A DNA stretch of 64,000 nt from Pseudomonas sp. Root71 (GCF_001429045.1 NZ_LMHY01000004.1:103694-167693); one strand, 5' to 3'; shown: positions 7,969-16,733, counted from the first letter of the stretch. Numbers and translations: made by a program. Notes: generated by a model not told the origin, from the sequence alone.

Positions 7969-8766
7969 CTAAAGCCCTTTCCACGCTGGTGGACGTTTTT
8001 GCTGAAACGCTGCAACGCCTTCACGAAAATCAGCAGAGTGATAGCAACGCAACAACACATCCTCATCCTCGACACTTGCTACTTGCGCGTCTCGAAGTCG
8101 CCGCAACGTAGTTTTGGTGGCCCATAGCGTCAGTGGCGCAAGCTGCACCAAATGCTCCGATACGCGCTCGGCCGCAGCTTCCAACGCGTCTTCGTCCACC
8201 AACTCCCTGAACGCCCCGCTTGCCATAAGCGCCGAGGCGTCCAGCAGACGTGCGCTGAACACCATTTCTTTTGTCATTGCTGTGCCGAACAAATCGACAA
8301 GACGCTGATAGTTCAGGGCGCTGAGGCAGTTGCCAACCGTTCGTGCAATGGGAAATCCAAATCTGGCTGAACGGCTGATGATGCGCACGTCACAAGCTGC
8401 CGCGATAAGTGCCCCCCCACCCACACACGGACCCGCGATGGCGGCAACGGTTGGAAATGTCAGCGCTTCAAGAGAATGGATGAGCGTTTCACTGTGACCT
8501 TCGAGTTCAAGAAACTCAGCTGTCGTTTTCGCATCCTCCAGAGCGCCGAAATCTGCCCCCGCCATGAAGGAGGGGCGCGCGCCCGTTGCGCCGGTCAGAA
8601 CCAGCGCCTTGACTGATGCATCGAGTGTCAGCTCTTGAAAAATCCCGGTCAACGCCTCTTCCATTCCAGGCGACATCGCGTTCAAGGCGTGAGGTCGATT
8701 GAAGATGACCCATTCAACACTCCCTCGTCGTAACCGAACAATTTCGGCGCTCTCTTCGATTTTCAT
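7969..8766 (-). CDS. Crotonase-fold protein (enoyl-CoA hydratase/isomerase family) lacking both catalytic Glu
   Basis: A 265-residue crotonase. The CoA/oxyanion segments are present: MAGADF, and GPCVGGGALIAAACD (112-126). At the two glutamate positions of classical enoyl-CoA hydratase, this protein has L120 (GGGAL where GGCEL is usual) and I140 (FGFPI where FGxPE is usual). Ordinary water addition is therefore unlikely; isomerase, hydrolase, C-C lyase or another crotonase reaction is possible. The ATG at 8766 is chosen because AGGA lies seven bases upstream; an in-frame ATG at 8787 would add seven residues. It sits between the CoA-transferase and the importer genes. Confidence 0.88.
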   Translation of the reverse strand: MKIEESAEIVRLRRGSVEWVIFNRPHALNAMSPGMEEALTGIFQELTLDASVKALVLTGATGARPSFMAGADFGALEDAKTTAEFLELEGHSETLIHSLEALTFPTVAAIAGPCVGGGALIAAACDVRIISRSARFGFPIARTVGNCLSALNYQRLVDLFGTAMTKEMVFSARLLDASALMASGAFRELVDEDALEAAAERVSEHLVQLAPLTLWATKTTLRRLRDAQVASVEDEDVLLRCYHSADFREGVAAFQQKRPPAWKGL

Positions 8767-8831
8767 AGTTGAATCCTGTCTGGCCATTTAATAAGTGCTC
8801 ACAGTTCGACGACCGCTGCCGCCATGCTGGT

Positions 8832-9911
8832 TTAACTGTTAACCCGTTCCCCGGATTGCAGCAGGTGGCAATCCTGTTCTGGCAGATGCAGCAGTACGAC
8901 CTGCCCCACCCGATAGTCGACCGAGGGGGGCGTAAAGGCGCGCATCGAAAGGCCAGCGCCGATGTCTACCAATACGTCGCAGTACTCTCCGAGGTACGCG
9001 GTGCGCAGCACCGTACCGGGCAGCACATTGGTCACGCCTGAATTTGGCCCAACGATCCGCACTTTGGACGGACGGATACACAGGGTGATCTCTGCACCAG
9101 GACCAGCACCACTGCGGTCCATCCCCACCAGTGATTGCTCTCCAAAGCGCAATGTGCCGGCCCCCGTTAACACGCCCTTGATCACGTTATTGCTGCCAAT
9201 GAACGCAGCGACGAACGCGTTGGCCGGCAGCTCGAAAATCTCTCTCGGCGAACCCAGTTGTTGCACACTGCCTCCATTCATGACCGCCACCTGATTGGCC
9301 GTCACCAATGCCTCTCCCTGATCGTGAGTGACGTAGACAGTCGTCAGTCCAAGCAAGTCATGCACTCGACGGATTTCGAAGCGCATTTCTTCCCGAAGGT
9401 GGGCATCAAGGTTCGACAGCGGTTCGTCGAGCAATAGAATGCTCGGCTCGACAATAAGAGCTCGCGCCAGCGCCACCCGTTGCTGTTGCCCACCCGACAA
9501 CTCGGAGGGATAGCGGTCAGCCAAGTGGTCAAGGTGCACAGTCTTCAGGGTTTTAGTGAGCTTTTCTTCCAGCAAAGCACGCGGCACCTTGCGTATCTGC
9601 AAGCCAAACGCCACGTTCTCCGCCACGGTTTTGTGCGGCCACACCGCATAGTTTTGAAAGACCAGCGATATATCCCGGCGCTCCGGAGGCACCACGCCCT
9701 GCGAGCTGGAAATGACCCGGTCATTGACGCGGATTTCGCCTGCGGTCGGTGCTTCGAAACCGGCTAGCAACTGCAGTGTGGTTGACTTGCCACATCCGGA
9801 TGGACCAAGCAACGCCAGCAATGTTCCATCCTCCACAGTCAGGTCAATACCTTTTAGCGCCTGGAACTGGCCGAAGCTTTTTTGCAAATTACGGATCTGG
9901 ATCTGGCTCAT
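8832..9911 (-). CDS. ABC importer ATPase, Fe3+/polyamine type
   Basis: A 359-residue ATPase with Walker A GPSGCGKST (36-44), signature LSGGQQQR (138-145), Walker B ILLLDEP (158-164) and a C-terminal TOBE domain (about 240-359). It belongs to the group serving ferric iron, putrescine/spermidine, thiamine and phosphonate-like substrates. Its start overlaps the permease stop by four bases (ATGA). Although this family is often labelled iron transport, the neighbours here are CoA-ester catabolic enzymes, so a carboxylate or other organic substrate is more likely. Confidence 0.92.
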   Translation of the reverse strand: MSQIQIRNLQKSFGQFQALKGIDLTVEDGTLLALLGPSGCGKSTTLQLLAGFEAPTAGEIRVNDRVISSSQGVVPPERRDISLVFQNYAVWPHKTVAENVAFGLQIRKVPRALLEEKLTKTLKTVHLDHLADRYPSELSGGQQQRVALARALIVEPSILLLDEPLSNLDAHLREEMRFEIRRVHDLLGLTTVYVTHDQGEALVTANQVAVMNGGSVQQLGSPREIFELPANAFVAAFIGSNNVIKGVLTGAGTLRFGEQSLVGMDRSGAGPGAEITLCIRPSKVRIVGPNSGVTNVLPGTVLRTAYLGEYCDVLVDIGAGLSMRAFTPPSVDYRVGQVVLLHLPEQDCHLLQSGERVNS

Positions 9912-11665
9912 TGGGCGACTCCGAGTTCAACACTGGCACGTTTATGTTTCGCCAACTTCACGCTGAGCGTCTGAGCGATCGCCACCACCACCATGGTGAC
10001 AACCAAAAGTAATACGCTAGCGGCAGCCACCGCCTCGTAATTTCCGCCATCCTTGTAGTTGTAAATCAACGTCGTCATGACGTTAGTGCTGGGTGTTATC
10101 AAGAACACCGCAGCTGATAGTTCGCGCATCACTGGGATAAACACCAACAGCCATCCTGAAATCAGTCCGGATCTCATCAGCGGAGCTGTGATACTGATGA
10201 ATGTCTTCGACTCACTGGCACCCAGGATCCGGGCGACCCGCTCCAGGTCCGGACTGATACCCTTGAGCATTGCCCCGCCATGCGAATAGGCAATAGGCAG
10301 GAACGTCGCGACGAACGCCGCAATGATGATCGCCGAGGTCCCGTAAAGACTTAGGGGTGGCTGGGTATAGGCTGCGAAGAAGCCCACCGACAATACAATT
10401 CCGGGAATGATGATCGGTAGATTGGTCAACGCCGCGATGATGGTCGTTCCCGCAACCAAGCGGCGCTCGACGATGTAAGCGATCAAAGTGCCGAGCAGTA
10501 CGCAAAGACTGGCGCCGATGGCGCCATAGGCCAATGAGTTGATAATCGCCGCCTGAGTTTCAGCGTTCTCCAGGACTGCCCATCGATACCAGTGAAACGT
10601 CAGATTGCTCAGCGATGGCCCCTGACCCCAGGCTTTGCAGAGAGAAACGACGATCAAGGCGAAGTAAGGCAGGATCACCGCCGTCACCGGGACAATCAGC
10701 GCGAACAACAACCCGGCCCAGCGCCACCCTTTCAGATCAATGCTGCGGCCCGCCCGGCTCTTGCCACCGATCATTACAAAACGTCTGCGGCCAAGAATTT
10801 TTTTGCGTACCCAGAACAACCCACCGGTGAGCAAAAGGAGCGGCATGCAATACGCTGCCGCCATGTACAACTCGGGCGGGAACAACTGATAGAACTCGGC
10901 CAGTTTGGTGGTGACAACCGATGTTCCTGAGGGCGTGAGCAGAAAGGCGGGAACGCCGAACAGGGTCATCCCCTGAATGAAGGACAAAATGAAACCCACG
11001 ATGACCGAAGGCATCACCATCGGAATGGTCACGCTGAACATTGTGCGTAGTACGCTGGCGCCGAGCGTCGTCGCCGCGTCTTCAAGCTCGACCGCCATTT
11101 CATCGAGGGCGCTGGCGACAATGGTGAAGGTATACGGGACGGTATAGATGGCGCAGACAAAGATCGCGCCACCCATCGAGTAGATGTTGAACAGAGCCAA
11201 ATCGCTGCCCGACATTTGTCGATAGAACGTATTCAGCCAGCCGGCATTAGGTGCCGCAAGTAGAATCCAGCCCAGTGCACCGATGAACGACGGGGTCACG
11301 AAAGCCCCCAACGTGAGCATCCTGATGAGTCCCCGGCCGGGCATGTTGGTACGCGCCACCAACCAGGCCAGCGGAACACCCAGCAGCGTTGAGATCGCTG
11401 CGGTTGAAAACGCCAGAATAATCGAATTGATAATCGGCTGGAGCATGCCTTTGGCAGTCACCAGACGCACGTAATTGTTCAGCGTCCATTGTTGCGTGGT
11501 GTCATCGTGCATGCTGTTGAACAGAATCCAGCCGACCGGTTGCGCAACCAACAAGAACAGCGCCGCCAGAACCACGCTCACTACGGTCCAACGCACCCAA
11601 GGTCGGTGTCGTCGAATCTCGGCGCCAACGGTCGCCGAGGAAGTGCCTATCGCAAAAACGCCCAT
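9908..11665 (-). CDS. ABC importer permease, two fused permease domains (FbpB/ThiP type)
   Basis: An inner-membrane protein of about 585 residues made of two tandem binding-protein-dependent permease domains with about 12 helices in all, as in ferric iron FbpB and thiamine ThiP permeases. The coupling loops have the usual EAA-like sequences, such as ELEDAATTLGAS in the first half and DLERVARILGAS in the second. The ATG at 11665 has an AGGAG ten bases upstream; an upstream in-frame start at 11731 would add 22 charged residues and is less likely. It partners the following ATPase and the preceding Tat-exported binding protein. Confidence 0.9.
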   Translation of the reverse strand: MGVFAIGTSSATVGAEIRRHRPWVRWTVVSVVLAALFLLVAQPVGWILFNSMHDDTTQQWTLNNYVRLVTAKGMLQPIINSIILAFSTAAISTLLGVPLAWLVARTNMPGRGLIRMLTLGAFVTPSFIGALGWILLAAPNAGWLNTFYRQMSGSDLALFNIYSMGGAIFVCAIYTVPYTFTIVASALDEMAVELEDAATTLGASVLRTMFSVTIPMVMPSVIVGFILSFIQGMTLFGVPAFLLTPSGTSVVTTKLAEFYQLFPPELYMAAAYCMPLLLLTGGLFWVRKKILGRRRFVMIGGKSRAGRSIDLKGWRWAGLLFALIVPVTAVILPYFALIVVSLCKAWGQGPSLSNLTFHWYRWAVLENAETQAAIINSLAYGAIGASLCVLLGTLIAYIVERRLVAGTTIIAALTNLPIIIPGIVLSVGFFAAYTQPPLSLYGTSAIIIAAFVATFLPIAYSHGGAMLKGISPDLERVARILGASESKTFISITAPLMRSGLISGWLLVFIPVMRELSAAVFLITPSTNVMTTLIYNYKDGGNYEAVAAASVLLLVVTMVVVAIAQTLSVKLAKHKRASVELGVAQ

Positions 11666-11723
11666 AAAGGGGTCACTCCTGAGTCTGCCGTCGCCAGGCC
11701 GCCAGGGCCTGGCGGGTATTGTT

Positions 11724-12761
11724 TCAACCAATGATGTCCTTCCACTTGGCGATACCTTCAGCGACTTCGGCCGCCAGGTCTTCAGGTGGATTGCGGTACC
11801 AGGTTATCTGGGACAGGCTGCGGTCCTCGGCCCATGGAACATCAGTGCGCAATGTCGGCCAGAAATGGGCCGCCAGGATTTGCGAGACTTCAGGGTCATA
11901 CAAAAAGTCGGAGAACAGCTTCGCCGCGTTCGGGTGCGGAGCTTTCAGTGGAATGGCACTCAAGCCCAGGTTGAGGATGGTGCCGTCGGTTGGGGTAACC
12001 ACGTTTATCGGGTTGCCAGCCGCTTTCTGCGTCAGCGAATAACTGAATGGCGCACCCAGACCCACGAGGCGCTCGCCTGAAAGAATGTCGGTAACAGTAT
12101 CCACGTTCGATTGGCCGACCTTGGGGTTCAGCTTTGCCAGTTCTTTGAGGTAATGGTCGCCGTACTTTTTACGGATCGCCACCACCCAGGAAGCAACATC
12201 ACCGGAGAAGGACGGGCTGCCGACCGTCAGCTTGTTGGCCCATTGAGCGTCCAGTGCAGCCTCCCATGAAGCAGGTGCTGTGGTGACTTTGTCTGACTGA
12301 TAATTTAGGCTGGTCAGGCTAATGGCGCCGACCTGGAAGGTGTCGTCCTTGTCCAGCCCCTGGAATTCCTGCGGCAGAAACGCCGTACCCGCCGGTTTGT
12401 AGGGCATCAATGCGCCGATCTTTTTCAGCTCCAGGTAGTGAAGTATGTTGGTACTGCCCAGCGAGTCGCAGTTGGGCGCATTATTCTGCAGCTCGAGACG
12501 TAATCGGGTGTAGATGGTTTGCGATGCCTGACGCAGCAGGTTGACCTTGATCCCAGGGTAGCGACGGGTGAACGCGTCGCGGATGGCTTCGATGGTCCTT
12601 TGTTCATAGGACCCCCAGTAAAGGTTGAGTGCACCTTCTTTCTGCGCAGCTGCGTACAGCGATTCGTCGGCAGCGAACGAGGGACGAATCAATCCCGCTG
12701 CTAAACCTGCACCCGCGATGCCACTCGCTTGCAAAAATCTGCGCCGTGTAAATTCGACCAT
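11724..12761 (-). CDS. Periplasmic substrate-binding protein with Tat signal (Fe3+/polyamine-type ABC)
   Basis: A 345-residue extracellular solute-binding protein of the family-1/AfuA type. The N-terminus has a twin-arginine signal (RRRFLQASG, then a hydrophobic stretch ending SFA-A near residue 30), so it is exported folded. Mature motifs such as LNLYWGSYEQRT and the GSTN region are typical of the ferric/2-aminoethylphosphonate group. The Tyr pair that binds iron in ferric proteins is not obvious, so an organic ligand is plausible. AAGGGG lies seven bases before ATG. It is the middle gene of the catabolic run. Confidence 0.9.
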   Translation of the reverse strand: MVEFTRRRFLQASGIAGAGLAAGLIRPSFAADESLYAAAQKEGALNLYWGSYEQRTIEAIRDAFTRRYPGIKVNLLRQASQTIYTRLRLELQNNAPNCDSLGSTNILHYLELKKIGALMPYKPAGTAFLPQEFQGLDKDDTFQVGAISLTSLNYQSDKVTTAPASWEAALDAQWANKLTVGSPSFSGDVASWVVAIRKKYGDHYLKELAKLNPKVGQSNVDTVTDILSGERLVGLGAPFSYSLTQKAAGNPINVVTPTDGTILNLGLSAIPLKAPHPNAAKLFSDFLYDPEVSQILAAHFWPTLRTDVPWAEDRSLSQITWYRNPPEDLAAEVAEGIAKWKDIIG

Positions 12762-12823
12762 ATCGCTGCCCCTTCGCCTGTTGCTGCTTGATTATTGTGA
12801 GTGGAAAGCAGTGTTTCGGTGGT

Positions 12824-13573
12824 TCAGTAATCGCCTGTCGTTGCGCCGCCATCGACAATGAGAACTTGCCCGCTCATGTAACTGGCGTCGTCGGAGGCGA
12901 GGAACGCCACCACGGAGGCAATTTCTGCAGGTTGTGCGGGCCGGCCCAGTGGCATTCTTGCGATCCAGCGCGCCCTGATCTCCTCTGGAACACTCGCGAG
13001 AATAGATGTCTCTACGATCCCGGGGGCTACGGCGTTGACCAATACACCGTGGCGCGCCGCTTCTAGGGCGACGGTGTGAGTCAATCCCACCACGCCCGCC
13101 TTCGCCGATGAATAATTCGATTGACCGTAGGTGCCCAGGATCGCAGTGGAAGCGATATTGATGATCCTGCCCCAACCGCGCCCAACCATGGCCGCCAACC
13201 CGAATTGACACCCCATCCAGGAGCCACGCAGGTTGACGTCAATCACGGTTTCCCAGTCTTCATCAGTCATCTTCATCAAGGTTCTATCACGCACGATGCC
13301 TGCCACGTTCACCAGAATGTCGACGGCTTTGAAGGCTGGCGGCAGATCAACCATGACCGCGGTCCAACTAGCGCGGCTCGAAACGTCGAGAGTGACCGCT
13401 GCCGCCTGATAACCCTGGGAGGTCAGTGAGCAAGCCAGTTCGACTGCACCGGGGCCGAGGTCGGCAATGATGACCGCTGCGCCCTCTTGCGCCAGGCGCT
13501 GACAGATAGCCGAGCCAATGCCGCCCGCACCGCCCGTGATCAACGCGACATGCCCGTCCAAGCGAGTGTTCAT
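12824..13573 (-). CDS. Short-chain dehydrogenase/reductase, FabG-like
   Basis: A 249-residue classical SDR with cofactor motif TGGAGGIG (13-20), N114, S142 and the Y154-x3-K158 active site (YSSAK). It likely oxidises a 3-hydroxyacyl-CoA or related alcohol using NAD(P). The start at 13573 is chosen because it overlaps the MaoC stop as ATGA and has GGGAG six bases upstream; an in-frame ATG at 13594 would add seven residues. In the operon it follows the MaoC hydratase and precedes the importer, consistent with hydration then oxidation before thiolysis. Confidence 0.93.
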   Translation of the reverse strand: MNTRLDGHVALITGGAGGIGSAICQRLAQEGAAVIIADLGPGAVELACSLTSQGYQAAAVTLDVSSRASWTAVMVDLPPAFKAVDILVNVAGIVRDRTLMKMTDEDWETVIDVNLRGSWMGCQFGLAAMVGRGWGRIINIASTAILGTYGQSNYSSAKAGVVGLTHTVALEAARHGVLVNAVAPGIVETSILASVPEEIRARWIARMPLGRPAQPAEIASVVAFLASDDASYMSGQVLIVDGGATTGDY

Positions 13574-14025
13574 GATTCGCTCCCTGTGCGGCATGCGACC
13601 GCAAATACGTCTTCGCCTTCCTGCACCACTTCACCGCTCTGATTGAGCAGGCGCAGCCTGACTCTGACAATGCCCCGCGAAGGGTTTGAATTGCTTTTGC
13701 GCAAGTCTTCGATTTCAGCCACGTAATGCAGCGTGTCACCCGCGAAAACCGGTGCGACGAATCGGCGATGGGTCTCAAGAAAGGCAATGATTGCCCAGTC
13801 ATCAACACTCGAGCGCAGCCCGGTACTCATGGAGTGAGCCAACATGCCATGGGCGATTCGCCGCCCGAAGGGGCCTCGACGCGCAGATTCCTCATCCATA
13901 TGAATCGGGTTGAAATCCCCAGACAATCCTGCAAACAGGACGATGTGCGCTTCTGTCAGTGTGATGCGCGACGACACCAACGACTGTGTGGCTACCAGGT
14001 CGTCAAAGTATTGAGTGGAACTCAT
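13570..14025 (-). CDS. MaoC-like hotdog dehydratase/hydratase
   Basis: A 151-residue hotdog-fold protein with the hydratase-2 motif GDFNPIHMD: D37, N39 and H42 are the expected catalytic and support residues. Family members add water to or remove it from 2-enoyl-CoA in the R-specific sense. The start at 14025 is supported by AGGAG six bases upstream and by the ATGA overlap with the preceding gene stop. The open frame extends about 117 codons further upstream with unlikely composition, which is just read-through in the antisense of coding DNA. Because the nearby crotonase lacks both Glu residues, this may be the real hydratase of the pathway. Confidence 0.92.
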   Translation of the reverse strand: MSSTQYFDDLVATQSLVSSRITLTEAHIVLFAGLSGDFNPIHMDEESARRGPFGRRIAHGMLAHSMSTGLRSSVDDWAIIAFLETHRRFVAPVFAGDTLHYVAEIEDLRKSNSNPSRGIVRVRLRLLNQSGEVVQEGEDVFAVACRTGSES

Positions 14026-14423
14026 GGGTGGCTCCTTGGGCGGAAAACCGGCAACGAGGTGGATGAATCCGTTTCGATGAACGCAACCGAAACGTCCATA
14101 CCGATGGTGATCTCGTCGAACGCAATGCCGTGAAGTTGCGACAGCATCAGCGGGCCTTCTGCTAGCTCGACGAGGGCGCACACATAAGGTGTCTCCAGCC
14201 GTGAGTGCCCACGATGGATAACCGAATAGGTAAACAGCGTGCCGCGCCCGCTGACTTGCACCCATTCGGGCTTTATCGCCAGATCGTCCAGGCAATGGTC
14301 CCGTGGGTACCACTGCCATGCACCGGACACAGGGTTGCGTTGAACGAGCAAGCGTCCTTCCCGAAGAGCGGCCCACCAGGGTGCCGACATGGCGTCGGTG
14401 ACAACAGGACTCAAAGTGGTCAT
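14022..14423 (-). CDS. OB-fold protein of the thiolase-partner (DUF35) family, degenerate zinc ribbon
   Basis: A 133-residue protein of the family that pairs with SCP-x-type thiolases: an N-terminal helix (APWWAALREGRL), a short ribbon, then an OB-fold (about 55-130). The ribbon normally carries two Cys pairs; here the first reads QRNPVSG and the second keeps only one Cys (PRDHC), so zinc binding is probably lost. These partners form complexes with the thiolase and shape CoA-ester binding. GAGGAG lies eight bases before ATG. It is 12 bases from the thiolase gene and overlaps MaoC by four bases. Confidence 0.9.
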   Translation of the reverse strand: MTTLSPVVTDAMSAPWWAALREGRLLVQRNPVSGAWQWYPRDHCLDDLAIKPEWVQVSGRGTLFTYSVIHRGHSRLETPYVCALVELAEGPLMLSQLHGIAFDEITIGMDVSVAFIETDSSTSLPVFRPRSHP

Positions 14424-14435
14424 ATCGCTGGCTCC

Positions 14436-15602
14436 TCAGACGGTCAAAATGACAGTGGCTGCGGCACAGAACGTTCCGCCCAACCCATGAACCAACGCGA
14501 CCTCCGCGTCTTTCACCTGCACCCCTGGCCCTTCACCGCGCAACTGCCGGACGCCCTCAATCAAAGCCAGCAGACCGCGCTTGCCCGGATGGTTCGACGC
14601 CAGCCCACCACCGTCGGTGTTGCAGGGCAGAGAGCCACTGATGCTCAAATGGCCGTCCGCCACGAACCGCCCGCTTTCGCCCCGAGGACAGAATCCAAGG
14701 TCCTCAAGCGCCAACATCGGCGTGATCGTAAAGGCATCGTAGAGCTGCACCACGTCGACATCACCAGGCGTCAACCCGGCCATTTCAAATGCTCGGGGAC
14801 CAGTACGAGCAGCAGGCGTGATGAGTTCGCGGGACATCTGGCTGATTTGAGTGCGCTGTGTGGCCATGCCAAAGCCGCTCACGCAGACCGGCCGGGCTCG
14901 GCAATCAAGGGCTCGTTCCCGGCTGGTCATCACGATAGCGCCGCCGCCGTCCGTCACGACGCAGCAATCGAGCCGGTGCAAAGGTGAAGCGATCATCGAG
15001 GAATTGAGCACGTCTTCGACGGTAATCGATTTTCGGCCCAGAAAGGCATCCGGATTTTCAGCCGCGTGTTGCCGGAATGTCACCGCCACCTGAGCTAGCT
15101 GCTCTACCGTGGTGCCATAGAGGTGCATATGACGCTGGGCGTACATCGCATACGTAGAAATGAGCGTCGGTGCGAAGGGCAACTCGAATTGACCAGGCCC
15201 CGCCGGAAGGACGAAAGGGTCGAATGACGGAGTCTTCAACGGCCACCAGCGCGGTGAGGCGGCGTAACTGATAACCACGACATCCGCCAGCCCGGCAGCA
15301 ATCGCCACCGCCGCCTGTGCGGTATGCACCAGATAGGAACAACCCCCCACGTCGGTGCTGTCGAACCAGCGCGGCTCAATGCCCAGGTACTCGGCCATTT
15401 CGGTAACGCTGTTGACACCGCCCCCCTCGGCCCAGTCGCCGGAAGCCACACATAAGCCGTCTACGTCTCCGAGCGTCAGCCCGGCCTGGGCCAGCGCTGC
15501 CTGGATGCATTCCACCTGGATCGCGAAAGGATGGACATTGGGCGCATCCCTTCGTGGTGACTCATAGGCGCCGACAATGGCGGCGCGTTCGGAAACGTTC
15601 AA
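14436..15602 (-). CDS. Thiolase-like protein, SCP-x/lipid-transfer type
   Basis: A 388-residue thiolase-superfamily protein. The likely nucleophile is C88 in DVGGCSYL; further motifs are QLYDAFT, NTDGGGLASNHPG and GLGGTFCAAA near the C-terminus. This branch, paired with an OB-fold protein, includes thiolases and retro-aldolases acting on branched or steroid side-chain CoA esters. A TTG start at 15602 is chosen: AGGAG lies six bases upstream and the protein then begins at the family-typical NVSERAAIVG. Longer in-frame ATG starts would add a non-homologous N-terminus and run into the divergent promoter. It is the first gene of the nine-gene run. Confidence 0.9.
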   Translation of the reverse strand: MNVSERAAIVGAYESPRRDAPNVHPFAIQVECIQAALAQAGLTLGDVDGLCVASGDWAEGGGVNSVTEMAEYLGIEPRWFDSTDVGGCSYLVHTAQAAVAIAAGLADVVVISYAASPRWWPLKTPSFDPFVLPAGPGQFELPFAPTLISTYAMYAQRHMHLYGTTVEQLAQVAVTFRQHAAENPDAFLGRKSITVEDVLNSSMIASPLHRLDCCVVTDGGGAIVMTSRERALDCRARPVCVSGFGMATQRTQISQMSRELITPAARTGPRAFEMAGLTPGDVDVVQLYDAFTITPMLALEDLGFCPRGESGRFVADGHLSISGSLPCNTDGGGLASNHPGKRGLLALIEGVRQLRGEGPGVQVKDAEVALVHGLGGTFCAAATVILTV

Positions 15603-15689
15603 GGCATACTCCTGAAAAGATCGAAAGCCGTGGCCCACAAATTCCATCATCGGGAGGCATGCGAACAAGCAGTTAGAAAACGCCAAATT

Positions 15690-15706
15690 GGTGCATTTAA
15701 TGCACC
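15690..15706. promoter_or_regulatory. 17-bp palindrome, candidate operator of the CoA-catabolic operon
   Basis: GGTGCATTTAATGCACC has perfect eight-base arms around a single T. It lies midway between the divergent thiolase operon and the LysR gene, 55 bases before the LysR ATG and 88 before the thiolase TTG. That is where a LysR-type activator would bind. Its identity as an operator is inferred. Confidence 0.6.
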
Positions 15707-15761
15707 CATTCTTTGGCATAAGACTTGCGTTTGTCGTTAACTCTCGACGCCTGGAGTACCT

Positions 15762-16703
15762 ATGAATAGACGACTGCCGCCGCTACTCGCTGTACGCGCC
15801 TTCGAAGGATTCAGTCGTTGTGGAAGCGTGCGGCAGTGCGCCGAAGAACTATCGGTTTCGCATACCGTTATCTCCCGACATATACAGAATCTGGAAGTCG
15901 CCGTTGGTACAAAACTGGTCAAGAAATCAGGTCGCGGACTTGAGATGACGCGTGAAGGCCAGCGCTACGCGGCACAGCTTCGACGGGCGCTGGACATCAT
16001 CGCTGACGCCAGCAGCGATCTGCGTCAAGGCGAAGACGCGCTGCACGTCTGCTGTATGGCTGGCCTCGCGTCCAGGCGGTTGCTGGGAAGACTGGGCGAA
16101 TTGGAAGAAGCACTCAATGGTCGTGAGCTGACACTTGAACCGACCAGTACACGCCCCGACTTCAGTCGCAATGAAGCGGATGCCGAGATTGTCTATCTGG
16201 AGGAGCTCAATCTCGGCGAGGAACTGTGCGCAGAGCTTTTCGCCCGGCCCTTGATTCGTGCAGTGGCCAGCCCCGCGTTTTGCAACCGCTTCGCCGAAGT
16301 GACCTGTGCCGAAGATTTGCTGGGTTTGCCATTGATCCATGAGCGTAACACCCAGCGCTGGTCGCAATGGTTCAGCATTGCCGGTGTTACAGATATTCCC
16401 AGGTTGCGCGGGCCTCGACTGTGGCACGGTCACCTCACGCTCGAAGCGGCCTGTATGGGCCAGGGTGTGGCACTGGTCAGCGAGCTGCTGGCCGACGAAA
16501 AAATTGCCGCTGGCGAGCTCATCGATGTGATGCCGATGACGATTCGTCTAGGCGGGTATTACTTCATCGCCCCCACTCGAAAATGGAACGATCAAGCCAT
16601 TGTCCGGCTGCGGCAATGGCTGCATTCCGTGTTCCCCGGCGAACTGGAAAAAGGCGACATTTATGCACCAGTCAGGATCCCAACTTCCGCTTCTGCACCG
16701 TAA
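15762..16703 (+). CDS. LysR-family regulator, GcvA-like
   Basis: A 313-residue LysR regulator of the GcvA branch, recognised by the start RRLPPLLAVRAFEGFSRCGSV and the recognition helix SVSHTVISRHIQNLE (about 36-50), followed by an effector domain (about 95-300). TGGAG lies five bases before ATG. It is divergent from the thiolase-led operon, with a palindromic site between, and is followed by a thioesterase gene 30 bases downstream. It probably activates the operon in response to the substrate or a CoA intermediate. It resembles the LysR gene at 62012-62992 in the HTH region. Confidence 0.92.
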   Translation: MNRRLPPLLAVRAFEGFSRCGSVRQCAEELSVSHTVISRHIQNLEVAVGTKLVKKSGRGLEMTREGQRYAAQLRRALDIIADASSDLRQGEDALHVCCMAGLASRRLLGRLGELEEALNGRELTLEPTSTRPDFSRNEADAEIVYLEELNLGEELCAELFARPLIRAVASPAFCNRFAEVTCAEDLLGLPLIHERNTQRWSQWFSIAGVTDIPRLRGPRLWHGHLTLEAACMGQGVALVSELLADEKIAAGELIDVMPMTIRLGGYYFIAPTRKWNDQAIVRLRQWLHSVFPGELEKGDIYAPVRIPTSASAP

Positions 16704-16733
16704 TAGTACTTTTCATAAATGAGGAGCCAGGCA

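Noticed and set aside
8832..12761. Ferric iron importer as a literal function
   Set aside because: Family resemblance only; operon context is CoA-ester catabolism and iron-binding tyrosines were not evident.
13594..14376. Extended upstream part of the MaoC open frame
   Set aside because: About 117 extra codons are Arg-rich read-through opposite the OB-fold gene; the start at 14025 has a good ribosome site and an overlap with its neighbour.
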